64,000 nucleotides of DNA, taken from NCBI RefSeq assembly GCF_904846185.1, contig NZ_CAJGZQ010000017.1:21986-85985 (forward strand). The letters run 5' to 3'. Source of the DNA: Psychrobacter immobilis. GTDB taxonomy: Bacteria; Pseudomonadota; Gammaproteobacteria; Pseudomonadales; Moraxellaceae. Shown piece by piece: positions 30,509 through 39,909 of the stretch. A program made the translations under genes and the position numbers. Below the pieces are notes generated by a model that made no database searches, was not told where the DNA came from, and saw nothing but the letters and a program-made list of their open reading frames with translations. Position 1 is the first letter of the stretch. Each line of letters starts with the position of its first letter.

Positions 30509-31342
30509 TTAGTTACTCATCTCTTCACTCAAGGCTTGGCTACGGTCATAGCAAGCCTGCATAGCCTCAACGATTTGACCACCGATATCATTGGCTTGCA
30601 TTGACTCAACGGCGGCTTGGGTTGTCCCATTTGGCGAGGTGACCTTGCGACGCAATTCAGCAGGTGCGTCTTCACTATTCATCGCCATTTTTGCCGCGCC
30701 TAGCATGGTTTGCATAGCGAGCGCTGAAGCCTGCTCTTTATCCAAACCTAAAGCCACTGCCCCGTCAATCATGGATTCAATAAAGTAAAACATATACGCT
30801 GGTGCTGACCCTGATACGGCGGTTACCGCATGCATGTGTTCTTCATTATCGACCCACATGACCAATCCTGATGCTTCCATCACCGCCGTTGCTAACTGCT
30901 TTTGTTCAGCAGAAATATTATCAGTACCGTACAGACCCGTTGCGCCCATTTGAATCATTGCAGGGGTATTTGGCATCGCACGGACGATATTGTCATAGCC
31001 ACCCAACATCTCAGATAAAAGCTCAGTCGACAAACCTGCTGCCACCGAAATCACCAGCTGCTTGTCTAAGACATCCGCAAAGCTACTGACTACCGCTTTC
31101 ATCACTTGCGGCTTGACCGCCAGCACTACAATGTCAGCATCGATAACGGCAGCTTTTGCATCAGCAGTTGGATCGACCGTGTTCAGTCCTTTAGCAGCCA
31201 ATTGCTCGCGCGCTTCGCTACTAGGATCAGCAACGGTAATTAAACTCGGTTTGACACCGCAGCTGACAAGCCCGCTAATCAAAGCCTGTGCCATATTACC
31301 GCCGCCGATAAAGCTGATTTTCTTATTATCTAATACTGACAT
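30509..31342 (-). CDS. proC: Pyrroline-5-carboxylate reductase
   Basis: 277 aa. It reduces P5C to proline, the last step of proline synthesis. The Rossmann motif ISFIGGGNMAQALISGL is at the N-terminus. AVKPQ and the C-terminal signature (VSGSAPAYMFYFIESM and LRRKVTSPNGTTQAAVESM) are intact. ATG at 31342 has aggaga at 7 bases. It leads the proC-yggT unit. Confidence 0.96.
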   Translation of the reverse strand: MSVLDNKKISFIGGGNMAQALISGLVSCGVKPSLITVADPSSEAREQLAAKGLNTVDPTADAKAAVIDADIVVLAVKPQVMKAVVSSFADVLDKQLVISVAAGLSTELLSEMLGGYDNIVRAMPNTPAMIQMGATGLYGTDNISAEQKQLATAVMEASGLVMWVDNEEHMHAVTAVSGSAPAYMFYFIESMIDGAVALGLDKEQASALAMQTMLGAAKMAMNSEDAPAELRRKVTSPNGTTQAAVESMQANDIGGQIVEAMQACYDRSQALSEEMSN

Positions 31343-31560
31343 ACATGTCTCCTATTCAACAATCCAAAGGTATTCAAACTAACATAATGATAGGTAAAAT
31401 GACACTCAGTTTACCATACTGCTACTGGCATCGTTTGATAAATTGACGGCATCTAACCCGGCTGTAAGCTCCGTTGAATCACTTAATTGCCATGGACTAT
31501 TGCACAACCAAACGGTTAAATTAACAAGGGCATTATATAAAATCAGTGACGGAGAGTACT

Positions 31561-32073
31561 ATGTTTTTCATTCGTAAAGCTAACCCAGAGGATTATGCAG
31601 ACATTGCTAACATTCACTTCAAAAGTTGGCATGTAGCCTATTTAGATTTGCTACCAGTGTCCTATATCAATGATAAAAACAACTTATGTAATAAGACAAA
31701 AATGTGGCAGGAGTTAATGGCGCATCCTGATGTTATTGTCTGGATAGCATATGATGCTCATCATCATAATTTGGGGTTTATTGGCTACTTCGTTAATAAT
31801 AAAAATTATGAAATTACCACGTTGTATGTTTTGCCCGACTACCAAGGATTGGGTATAGGCACTCAATTAATGACAGTATCATTGAAAGCTCTCTTAGAAT
31901 CTCATATCCATGCCCATTTTTATTTATGGGTATTAGAAAATAATGTGGCTGCTATTGATTTCTATCAAAAATTTGGCTTTGTAGCTAATGGCGAAAAGAG
32001 TGAAGAATGCTACAAAAGCACGCAAATAATAGATATCAAAATGGTTAGAAAACTTGATGCTCTGATGACTTGA
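31561..32073 (+). CDS. GNAT-family N-acetyltransferase
   Basis: 170 aa from ATG 31561, preceded by ggagag; a GTG five codons upstream is less likely. Motif A is LYVLPDYQGLGIGTQLM, the acetyl-CoA pyrophosphate loop, followed by LWVLENNVAAIDFYQKFGF typical of motif B. It moves an acetyl group to an unknown amine. More AT-rich than tilS next to it. No linked gene suggests a substrate. Confidence 0.88.
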   Translation: MFFIRKANPEDYADIANIHFKSWHVAYLDLLPVSYINDKNNLCNKTKMWQELMAHPDVIVWIAYDAHHHNLGFIGYFVNNKNYEITTLYVLPDYQGLGIGTQLMTVSLKALLESHIHAHFYLWVLENNVAAIDFYQKFGFVANGEKSEECYKSTQIIDIKMVRKLDALMT

Positions 32074-32089
32074 TGACCTAGCCCTAGAT

Positions 32090-32116
32090 AACCTGACCTC
32101 CTAGAAGGTTTAGGTT
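32090..32116. terminator. Weak hairpin between GNAT gene and tilS
   Basis: AACCTGACCT and AGGTTTAGGTT can pair imperfectly around CCTAGA, between convergent genes. No long T run follows. Confidence 0.3.
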
Positions 32117-32123
32117 ACAAATA

Positions 32124-33713
32124 TTAAAAAGCGTTATTGATGCTTAGACTGTTTCTAATAGCACTATTTCTCATAACATTGCTTCTAATAGCACTGTCTA
32201 AAATGCCAATATTGTCTGTCGTGTCTGTTAGCGAACTACTCGTCCCTAGTATCCAGCTCTCAAAAGGTGAAACCAGCAATAATGGCCACTCCTTATTCTG
32301 CTGTACGGATACGGCACTGACCACCACCAAACTCTCGCGCAACCATACAGGTACACCAAGCGTTTGATATAGCTTCTTACCCGCTTGTGGACGTGATGCC
32401 AATGCAGTTTGCACACGCTGCTGACGACCTAATGGTGCAAAGGTAATCTCAAACTTCTCATCACCATCTTGGTCGCTGTCTAATAGCTCTGCCAAGGCAT
32501 TTGGCATCATTTGCGCTTGCCAAGTAAATTTATTATCCCTGCGTAAGGTAACTGATACAGGCTGGGCAGCCGCTGAATCAGCATCAGCCACAACAAAATT
32601 AGATAAGGGTTGAATCTGTTTGGTAAGCGGCAATGCTAACCACTTGCGCCACTCACTGCTTAAACGATAAAGCTGCTGACGATAGCGGCAAATCGTATAG
32701 GACTGCTTGCGAGCTTGCCAAAAAAGCGCCGTTTGGTGATCAGGATCTTCACGCTGGCTTAGCATAAATACATCATCGACCAGCTGCTTAGCAGGCGGTA
32801 ACGGTTCATATTGACCGAGCCAATGATGCAATAGTTGGCGCTGACGATAAATGGGTAATGCTTGTAGCTTGTCTATACTTAGCACACGCTGGGCAGACAA
32901 TAGCTGTAATGATGCTACCTCTATCTGCTGTAAATCTTCTGCCGCTTGTGCATTGATTATTAATTGGGCATCACGCAATAGCTGTGCGCTACGGGCGATA
33001 TTGTCAATGACATTAGAATTATAGGTCGCCAATACTGGCATGATGTCGAGGCGTAGCCCACTACGTACATTATCGCCAGCATCATTGGTTGGGTCATCGA
33101 TATAAGGGAGCTTTAGGCGCTGAGCGTAATTGCTGATATTGCCGCGTTTGACCATCAGCCAAGGTCGCCATAATGCCATACGCTGTGCGCCCTGCGTTTG
33201 GATACGCCACGGCTGCATACCCGACAGACCATTCACCCCAGCGCCTTGTATCAGCCGCATCAGCACCGTCTCTGCTTGGTCATCGGCATGATGTGCTAAG
33301 AGCAATACATCATCTTGATTGAGTTGCGCTCGCATGACATCATAACGAGCTTGCCTTGCGGCTTGCTCATCATGACCATTCACTTGCGCACGTAAAATCC
33401 GACACGGTATCTGCTGCACTGCTGCCCAATGAGCGACATGCATCGCCCAAGTGTCACTATCTGCTTGCAAACCATGGTTGACATGCAGCAATTGCGGCAA
33501 AAATGGCAACTTACCTTGGCGATAGAGCTGCAAACACAGCGCAGCCAATGCTAATGAATCACGACCACCACTACACGCCAGCCAAAGCCGTCGACCGTGC
33601 AGCTGTTCACCATATTCAACCATACTGCTCAATAATGCTTGTGCCAGATCGGCATCGACAGGCAAGTCTGCGATTGGCTTCATAGGATGCGGGAGGATTG
33701 CACTGCTGGTCAT
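32124..33713 (-). CDS. tilS: tRNA(Ile)-lysidine synthase
   Basis: 529 aa. It changes C34 of the CAU-anticodon tRNA-Ile to lysidine, so that it reads AUA. N-type ATP-pyrophosphatase motif is LACSGGRDSLALAAL (about 43-57); HHADDQAETVLMRL and GLSGM follow. TilS central (about 280-350) and C-terminal domains are present. The last about 20 residues (SAIRSNVMRNSAIRNSLSI) come from a short duplicated DNA stretch (TTCTAATAGCACT twice). ATG has aagg at 6 bases. Downstream of accA, 230 bp. Confidence 0.93.
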   Translation of the reverse strand: MTSSAILPHPMKPIADLPVDADLAQALLSSMVEYGEQLHGRRLWLACSGGRDSLALAALCLQLYRQGKLPFLPQLLHVNHGLQADSDTWAMHVAHWAAVQQIPCRILRAQVNGHDEQAARQARYDVMRAQLNQDDVLLLAHHADDQAETVLMRLIQGAGVNGLSGMQPWRIQTQGAQRMALWRPWLMVKRGNISNYAQRLKLPYIDDPTNDAGDNVRSGLRLDIMPVLATYNSNVIDNIARSAQLLRDAQLIINAQAAEDLQQIEVASLQLLSAQRVLSIDKLQALPIYRQRQLLHHWLGQYEPLPPAKQLVDDVFMLSQREDPDHQTALFWQARKQSYTICRYRQQLYRLSSEWRKWLALPLTKQIQPLSNFVVADADSAAAQPVSVTLRRDNKFTWQAQMMPNALAELLDSDQDGDEKFEITFAPLGRQQRVQTALASRPQAGKKLYQTLGVPVWLRESLVVVSAVSVQQNKEWPLLLVSPFESWILGTSSSLTDTTDNIGILDSAIRSNVMRNSAIRNSLSINNAF

Positions 33714-33828
33714 AATCAGCCTTATTTATTTAGCATGCATACATGAATTGACATATAAATGAATCAGCTTATACGTCAGCTACGACATCAGTTACAGCGT
33801 CAGTTAGCACCTATATTAACAGCCACAA

Positions 33829-33857
33829 AAAAACGCGCCATAAAATGACACGTTTTT
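33829..33857 (-). terminator. Weak terminator-like hairpin after accA
   Basis: AAAAACG/CGTTTTT stem with a 15-base loop about 85 bp past the accA stop. AT-rich and weak, so readthrough into tilS is plausible. Confidence 0.3.
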
Positions 33858-33943
33858 ATTTTAGCATTAAGACTGAGTCTCTAATATAAAAAGCTTTGTG
33901 TCCATGAATAGAGGCTTTGTAACAGAGGTGTCATAGCGACCAA

Positions 33944-34747
33944 TTAAGCAGGCAACATCACTTCTGAATTAAAGGTTTTCAGCTTCTCATAACGTAGCTC
34001 ACAACGCGCGTGTGCGTCTAAATCTTTAATCTCATCTAACTGCTCAGCAATAAGTGCTTTCAAGGCAATCATGACTGGTTGCGGCTTGATATGTGCGCCT
34101 TCACCTTCTTCAATGACGGCATCAATCAGCCCCATCTGATATAAATTAATCGCATTTAATTTCAAGGCTTCACTAGCGTCTTGTGCTTTTTCAGCTGTTT
34201 TCCACAGGATAGAGGCACAGCCTTCCGGAGAGATAACCGAATAAATACTATTTTGTAGCATATTGACTTTGTCACCAACACCAATTGCCAACGCCCCACC
34301 TGAGCCGCCTTCACCGATGATAGTCACGATAATAGGCACTTTTAGGCTAGAAAAAACGGCGATACTTTCGGCAATGGCTTGCGCTTGTCCGCGCTCTTCC
34401 GCACCGATACCCGGATAAGCGCCTTGGGTATCGACAAAGGTCATCACAGGAATATTAAAGCGCTCAGCCATTTTGACCAAACGAATCACTTTGCGGTACC
34501 CTTCAGGATTGGCCATGCCAAAGTTATGGGCAATACGCTCACGGGTACTGTGACCGCGATGTTGACCAATCACCATCACAGGCTGACCATCAAAACGTGC
34601 CAGACCACCAAGAATGGCTTTGTCATCGGCAAAAGCACGGTCACCGTGCAGCTCATCGAATTCGGTAAACAGCTGATTAACATAGTCCATAAATAATGGA
34701 CGCTTGGCGTGCCGTGCAAGCTGCACACTATCCCAGACAGTGCTCAT
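33944..34747 (-). CDS. accA: Acetyl-CoA carboxylase carboxyltransferase subunit alpha
   Basis: 267 aa, about 50 residues shorter than E. coli AccA. The N-terminal helical region is absent: the protein starts at the position equivalent to the AWQIAQLARHP part. The ATG is supported by an aggga site and the short form is known from Moraxellaceae, so this is not truncation. It moves the carboxyl group from biotin to acetyl-CoA with Acc[21 protein letters not shown] and [14 protein letters not shown] are intact. The FxDTPGAYPG motif reads [10 protein letters not shown], a Pro-to-Gln change. accD is not in the window. Confidence 0.95.
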   Translation of the reverse strand: MSTVWDSVQLARHAKRPLFMDYVNQLFTEFDELHGDRAFADDKAILGGLARFDGQPVMVIGQHRGHSTRERIAHNFGMANPEGYRKVIRLVKMAERFNIPVMTFVDTQGAYPGIGAEERGQAQAIAESIAVFSSLKVPIIVTIIGEGGSGGALAIGVGDKVNMLQNSIYSVISPEGCASILWKTAEKAQDASEALKLNAINLYQMGLIDAVIEEGEGAHIKPQPVMIALKALIAEQLDEIKDLDAHARCELRYEKLKTFNSEVMLPA

Positions 34748-34973
34748 AGACGCTTCCCTTTAATAATTATACTTAATGTATTTATGTTTAAGAATAATAT
34801 CGTTATCGATTTTCAGATAATGAAAGTACAGTTGTAAACTCAATAGAAGCTATAGTAGCACATCTTAAATGGCATGACATTACTGACAAAGCCGCTTTTG
34901 TTACGTTAATCTATAGCATACTCATTACAATAGTAACGGCATCATGTTGATCGTCAGTGCAAAGCAGCGCTGC

Positions 34974-36500
34974 CTAGCCCTCAACCACGCTCAGCGTCAC
35001 GCCCCATTTGGCAAACTGCTCAATCTCAGTATGCAAATCGGGCAATAAGAAAGCATAATGCTCACTGTTATCGGCAACGGTGATTTGCCAGCAATGATCA
35101 TCCATGGCTTGTAACTGTAATTCTGGTAATTCATGATCGCTGCGGCTGTGATGCGCCAGTACAGCCAAACGTAGCAGCAGACAAAGATAAACGAGCTGAT
35201 TACCACCGATAGTACAGGTCTGCTCTAACATATCGGCCTTGAGCTTACGACGATGATTGAGCATCAGCTGTGCCATACGCTTTTGATCGACTTGCGAGAA
35301 TCCTGGAATATCAGAATACTCAAGCAAATACGCGCTGTGCTTATGATAACTACTATGACTGATGGCCAATCCTATCTCATGCAAGAAAGCCGCACGTCTG
35401 AGTAAATCACAATCATCGTTGGTAAGGGCAAGCTGACTCTTCACTTGCTCAAATAAATGACGACTGGTTTTCACCACTTGTTTGGCTTGTTTTTTGTCCC
35501 CCGAATAACGCTTAATCAGCGCCAGCACACTGCGGTCACGAACATCTTCGCTAGCAAAGCGTCCAAGCATGTCGTACATCACACCTTCACGTAGTGCACC
35601 ATCTGAGTAAGTAATGGTATCGACACCCAGCACTTTCATGACTGCACGCAGTACCGCAACGCCTGCTGGGAAGACGGCTTTGCGATGTTCCTTAACGCCT
35701 TCTAAATCGATGTCATCGACGTTGCCAATTTTAAGCAACAGTTTCTCTAACTTTTTGACACCTTTATAAGTGATGCGCTCTTGCTCATCAGCCCAGCCCT
35801 TAGATACCAGCACATTACGTACCGCTTTAATCGTCCCACTCGAGCCAACCACACTACTCCAGCCCAATTTTTGATAACGACCCTGAATCGCTAACACTTC
35901 TTTGCGAGCGGCTGATATCGCATTATTAAAGGCTTCTTTCGTGATTTGACCATCGGCAAAGTACTTCTGGGTAAAGGCGACACAGCCCATCTGCAAACTC
36001 TCGGTCAACAGCGGATCGAACTCTTGACCAATGATAAACTCTGTCGAACCGCCACCAATATCGATGACCAAACGCTTGTCACTACTGGCATTGGTGTGTG
36101 AGACGCCCAAATAAATCAAGCGTGCCTCTTCTCGTCCCGCGATAATCTCAATGGGTTTCGGCAATATTTTATTGGCACGGGCAATAAAGTCATTGGCGTT
36201 TTTGGCTTGACGTAAAGCGTTGGTCGCAACCACGCGAATGCGTTCGGGTGGTACCGAATCCAAACGTGCCACAAATCGGCTCAAACAGTCAAGACCTCGC
36301 TGTGCAGCTGCCGCACTTAAGATATTATTCTCATCCAAGCCTGCGGCGAGCTGGACTTTTTCAGACATAGAAACGACTTTTCGCACCTCACCATGGTCAA
36401 GACGCGCAATGGCCAGATGAAAACTATTGGAACCGATATCAATGGCTGCCATCATTTCATCATCAGCAAGCGGCGGATTTGTAAGGTAGTCAATAGGCAT
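34974..36500 (-). CDS. ppx: Exopolyphosphatase / GppA-type phosphatase
   Basis: 508 aa. N-terminal actin-like Ppx/GppA domains with MMAAIDIGSNSFHLAIAR, ALRQAKNANDF, GREEARLIYLGV and the phosphate loop VIDIGGGSTEFIIG. From about residue 315 comes an HD-like helical domain and C-terminal part, giving the four-domain long form. It cuts terminal phosphate from polyphosphate, or pppGpp to ppGpp, and so may connect to alarmone turnover. No ribosome-binding site is obvious at the ATG. Ppx versus GppA cannot be decided here, and ppk is not adjacent. Confidence 0.9.
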   Translation of the reverse strand: MPIDYLTNPPLADDEMMAAIDIGSNSFHLAIARLDHGEVRKVVSMSEKVQLAAGLDENNILSAAAAQRGLDCLSRFVARLDSVPPERIRVVATNALRQAKNANDFIARANKILPKPIEIIAGREEARLIYLGVSHTNASSDKRLVIDIGGGSTEFIIGQEFDPLLTESLQMGCVAFTQKYFADGQITKEAFNNAISAARKEVLAIQGRYQKLGWSSVVGSSGTIKAVRNVLVSKGWADEQERITYKGVKKLEKLLLKIGNVDDIDLEGVKEHRKAVFPAGVAVLRAVMKVLGVDTITYSDGALREGVMYDMLGRFASEDVRDRSVLALIKRYSGDKKQAKQVVKTSRHLFEQVKSQLALTNDDCDLLRRAAFLHEIGLAISHSSYHKHSAYLLEYSDIPGFSQVDQKRMAQLMLNHRRKLKADMLEQTCTIGGNQLVYLCLLLRLAVLAHHSRSDHELPELQLQAMDDHCWQITVADNSEHYAFLLPDLHTEIEQFAKWGVTLSVVEG

Positions 36501-36900
36501 AAGAGGAATCGTTACCGTGTTGGATAAAAGGGAGAGGATATGCGCTAAAAATCAGATGATTGGGTCATATAAACATCGTAGCTGCACCAAATAGAGCCAT
36601 TTACGCAAAGCGGCTCACGTATTTGACGTAATTTTCGCCATTAAAGCATTTATGCCAAACACTGGCAAGTGACCCAAATGCTAATTAAGCAGCAAGCGCA
36701 TCATCAACAAAATAACAAATGCGCCATAAACATCCATTGCTTGTGTTAAGGATAGCGTTTTGCTACATTAAAAACGACCAATATTATAATAAATAACAGT
36801 TACTTAATGAGCGCCTAGCCGTTTTAGTAAAACAAAAAGCCCCCTAATGACTCGCCCTAATATCTATACTCAATAAACGATTAGCAAGGAAGCTAAACAA
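36501..36900. other. Intergenic, no recognised feature
   Basis: 400 bases between divergent ppx and the DUF962 gene. It should hold both promoters. No clear consensus pair, hairpin or repeat was found. Confidence 0.4.
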
Positions 36901-37311
36901 ATGAATCAAACGACCACACAAAACACTACCAAAAACGCCGATGCTCAAGCGGTCAGCAATGCTAAAAAAAATATGATGACAACCGTCAGTCCAACAAAGC
37001 AGAAATTTTATGACTTCTACTTAGCTGAACATCAAAACATGGCTTGCCGCCGCTTACATTTCGCCGGTAGTAGCTTTGGCTTATTGGGACTCGCAAAGTC
37101 GGTCAAAACCGCTTCACCAAAACCATTACTCAAAGGCATCGCTGCTGGATATGCTTGCGCTTGGGTCGGTCATTTTTTCTTTGAAAAAAACAAACCGGCC
37201 TCGTTCAAATTTCCTTTGAAAAGCTTTGCTAGCGACTTTCGTATGTACAGTGATGTCCTACGCGGTAGACTCAGCTTAAAAGACCGTCAATTTGATAAAA
37301 TTGGACGATAA
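36901..37311 (+). CDS. DUF962/Mpo1-like protein
   Basis: 136 aa. An N-terminal Asn/Thr-rich stretch (about 30 residues) precedes FYDFYLAEHQNMACRRLHFAG, then HFFFEKNKPASFKFPLKS and DFRMYSDVLRGRL, the pattern of the Mpo1-like (DUF962) family, with conserved His positions and hydrophobic segments. The yeast member degrades 2-hydroxy fatty acids as a dioxygenase; bacterial roles are unknown. Ribosome-binding site aagga about 10 bases ahead. Convergent with fadD, 19 bp apart, which may be coincidence. Confidence 0.85.
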   Translation: MNQTTTQNTTKNADAQAVSNAKKNMMTTVSPTKQKFYDFYLAEHQNMACRRLHFAGSSFGLLGLAKSVKTASPKPLLKGIAAGYACAWVGHFFFEKNKPASFKFPLKSFASDFRMYSDVLRGRLSLKDRQFDKIGR

Positions 37312-37330
37312 TAACTCGCCACTACCTCAA

Positions 37331-39082
37331 CTAACGTAAAGACTTACGTAATATTTTTCCTACCGCAGTTTTGGGCAATTCATCGATAAACTCGTATGAC
37401 TGCGGGCGTTTATAACCTGTTAAACGTTCGCTTGCGAAGCTTTGTAGCTCTTCTACCGTTAGGCTCGAATCTTTTTTGACCACAAACGCTTTGGGTACCT
37501 CGCCGCTGTGCTCATCTGCAATACCAACCACCGCGACTTCAAGTACTTTCGGATGCTCTGTCAATGCCGCTTCCACTTCGTTTGGATAGACGTTAAATCC
37601 TGAAACCAGTATCATGTCTTTTTTGCGATCCACCAGCGTCAAAAATCCATGTTCATCTAGCACACCAATATCACCCGATTTAAAGTAGCCATCCTTTGTA
37701 AAAGTATCTGCATTGTCTCGTTGCCAATAACCACGCATAACCTGCGGGCCTTTAATACAAACCTCGCCCCGTGTACCTATTGCACAAGTTGCACCCTGTT
37801 CATCAATGATTTTAATATCCATCATCGCAAGTGGCAGACCAACGCTACCGTTGAAACGATCTATACCAGGTGGGTTAAAAGAGATAACTGGTGCAGTTTC
37901 GGACATGCCATAACCTTCATTGATAATCATACCAGTGACTTGTTGCCACTGATCAGATACGGCTTTGATAATTGCGGTACCGCCACCTATAGATAGTGCC
38001 AAGCGACTAAAATCAAGGTTGGCAAACTTTGGATGATGCAGCATACCAATAAATAAGGTATTAACCGAAGGAGTGACATGCGGACGGTGCTGCTCGATGG
38101 TATTGACTAGTCCATCGATATCACGCGGATTGGTGACCAGTATGTCTTCCCAGCCGCCATAAATGCCTAGTAAGCCGCAAACGGTAAATGAGAAGATATG
38201 ATAGAGCGGCAACGGATTGAGTATTTTAATCTGCTCGCTACGACCCGCTTCAATCGCATGACCAAACATCGCATAACACTGACAGACATTGGCCATGACA
38301 TTGTAATGCGTGAGCATCGCGCCTTTTGGCTTGCCGGTCGTGCCACCCGTATATTGCAATAAAGCTAAATCTTCACGCTCAATAGTAACAGGCTGATATT
38401 GCTCAGCGTGGTATGCACTCATAATATGGGCAAAGCTTATATTCTGCTCTGAGATATAGTTTACAGCATTATCGGCTGTGGTTTGGTTGGTTTGATTGAA
38501 TTGACGAGTAGTATCGGCTGACGGTTCAAGTTGGGTAAGCAAAGCAATATCGTTATCAGCAGGTGCAGCATTCGGATTGACGGAACAATGTACAACCAAT
38601 GACAGTTGCGCTTTGACTGCATCATCTAACTGATCGTAAGCAGAGGTCATACCATCGAGGACAATCAGCACGCTAGCTTGAGCATCCGTCAGCTGATGCG
38701 CCAATTCATAATGGGTATACATCGGATTGACATTCACCAATACCGCGCCTGCTCGCAGACAACCAAGTAACACCACGGCATACTGCAATATATTGGGTAA
38801 TTGCACAGCGACACGGTCGCCTTTATTGATTCCTTGTGCTTGCAAAAAAGCAGCAAAACGGCGGCTGGCAATATCCAATTGTGCAAAGGTAAGGGTAGCG
38901 GGGCCCATACTAAAAGCCACAGAATCCCTATGCTGATCTATCTTGGGTTGCAACAAATCTAGCAGGTTGTGCTTGTCCTCTAATACATCTAAATTATTTC
39001 TTATTCCATATTTCTCATATGAAGCTTGCCATAACGGTGGCGTATTACTGCTAAGCGCATTATTATCAAAGCTATTATTCAT
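37331..39082 (-). CDS. fadD: Long-chain fatty acid-CoA ligase
   Basis: 583 aa. Activates long-chain fatty acids to acyl-CoA by way of acyl-AMP. Motifs are YTGGTTGKPKGAMLTH, the linker GYGMSETAPVIS, YFKSGDIGVLDEHG, VDRKKDMILVSGFNVYPNEVE (the FACS signature) and the catalytic lysine KTAVGKILRKSLR at the extreme C-terminus. It carries an insert at about 180-215 (DNDIALLTQLEPSADTTRQF) that is Asn/Thr-rich. Joins FadH in beta-oxidation; the loci are separate. Confidence 0.93.
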   Translation of the reverse strand: MNNSFDNNALSSNTPPLWQASYEKYGIRNNLDVLEDKHNLLDLLQPKIDQHRDSVAFSMGPATLTFAQLDIASRRFAAFLQAQGINKGDRVAVQLPNILQYAVVLLGCLRAGAVLVNVNPMYTHYELAHQLTDAQASVLIVLDGMTSAYDQLDDAVKAQLSLVVHCSVNPNAAPADNDIALLTQLEPSADTTRQFNQTNQTTADNAVNYISEQNISFAHIMSAYHAEQYQPVTIEREDLALLQYTGGTTGKPKGAMLTHYNVMANVCQCYAMFGHAIEAGRSEQIKILNPLPLYHIFSFTVCGLLGIYGGWEDILVTNPRDIDGLVNTIEQHRPHVTPSVNTLFIGMLHHPKFANLDFSRLALSIGGGTAIIKAVSDQWQQVTGMIINEGYGMSETAPVISFNPPGIDRFNGSVGLPLAMMDIKIIDEQGATCAIGTRGEVCIKGPQVMRGYWQRDNADTFTKDGYFKSGDIGVLDEHGFLTLVDRKKDMILVSGFNVYPNEVEAALTEHPKVLEVAVVGIADEHSGEVPKAFVVKKDSSLTVEELQSFASERLTGYKRPQSYEFIDELPKTAVGKILRKSLR

Positions 39083-39359
39083 CGGTTAGCGTCCTTGCTT
39101 GATTGTCATCGTTAATCTCAGAATAGCACAATCTAATAACACTTTTTTAAGCTACTGAGTCACTTTATTGGGTTTGTCACTAGCAGTATTTTTTAGTCTA
39201 TATGTATCACTTTTGATTATTAGTATATAGGGCAAAAACTTGGATCGATTTGCTTAGAAATGTAGGTGCAACAACGTATACACGCTCACCAAACCACTCA
39301 TAAATTCGAGATATAGCCATGTTATGCTAAATGTCATTTCATACCAGTAACGGGATTAT

Positions 39360-39759
39360 ATGTTTATCATGAGCCATATTAAAAATGTCGGCTGTCTTGC
39401 TTTATTGTCAACAGGGCTATTTTTCAGTGCTCAAGCATCCGCAGCAGACACCTGCGACAGTGCCTATACTCAAACCGATATGAATAAGTGTACTGCAACT
39501 GAATTGGCAGTAGAAGACCAGAAACTGAACCAGTCTTACCGTGATTTTCTGCGCTTACTTAATAGCTCTGAGAAAAAGCAATTAAAAAACGGTGCAGTTG
39601 GCATGGATTGATTTTAGAGACAAAGCTTGCCAGTTTTCTGCCAGTTCAGTTCGTGGTGGCAGTGCTTATCCAATGATACTCAATGGTTGTTTGACCACTT
39701 ATACACAACAACGACGTGTGCAATTAGACGCCGACATTGAAAACATCAGAAATAAATAG
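39360..39759 (+). pseudogene. LprI/DUF1311-like secreted protein, frameshifted
   Basis: A signal peptide (ending SAQASA) and the LprI N-domain (DTCDSAYTQTDMNKC, ELAVEDQKLNQSYRDFL) read in one frame to a stop at 39611. The other half of the domain continues in another frame (TVQLAWIDFRDKACQFSA, GGSAYPMILNGCLTTYTQQR) to TAG at 39759. The shift falls at a run of six A (about 39586-39591); five would restore one 130-residue protein. It may be a true pseudogene, a phase-variable tract or a sequencing error. Divergent from fadD. Confidence 0.8.
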
Positions 39760-39825
39760 ATAACTATAAAAAGTAGATAACTATAAAAAGTAGATGACAA
39801 TAAAAAGTAGATGACAATAAAAAAA
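39758..39825. repeat. 17-bp tandem repeat, 4 copies
   Basis: Two copies of AGATAACTATAAAAAGT then two of AGATGACAATAAAAAGT (last one altered at its end), starting on the final bases of the broken gene's stop codon and running to the terminator. Confidence 0.93.
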
Positions 39826-39853
39826 CCAGCACCTTTTAAGGTACTGGTTTTTT
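39819..39853. terminator. Bidirectional intrinsic terminator
   Basis: Stem AAACCAG.ACCTT / AAGGT.CTGGTTT with one mismatch, A and T runs either side. Between the broken LprI-like gene (+) and hemL (-). Confidence 0.83.
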
Positions 39854-39909
39854 GTTACTTTTATTGCTTTTGTTAATGTCACTTATGACTTTGGAATAAT
39901 CAGAATAGA

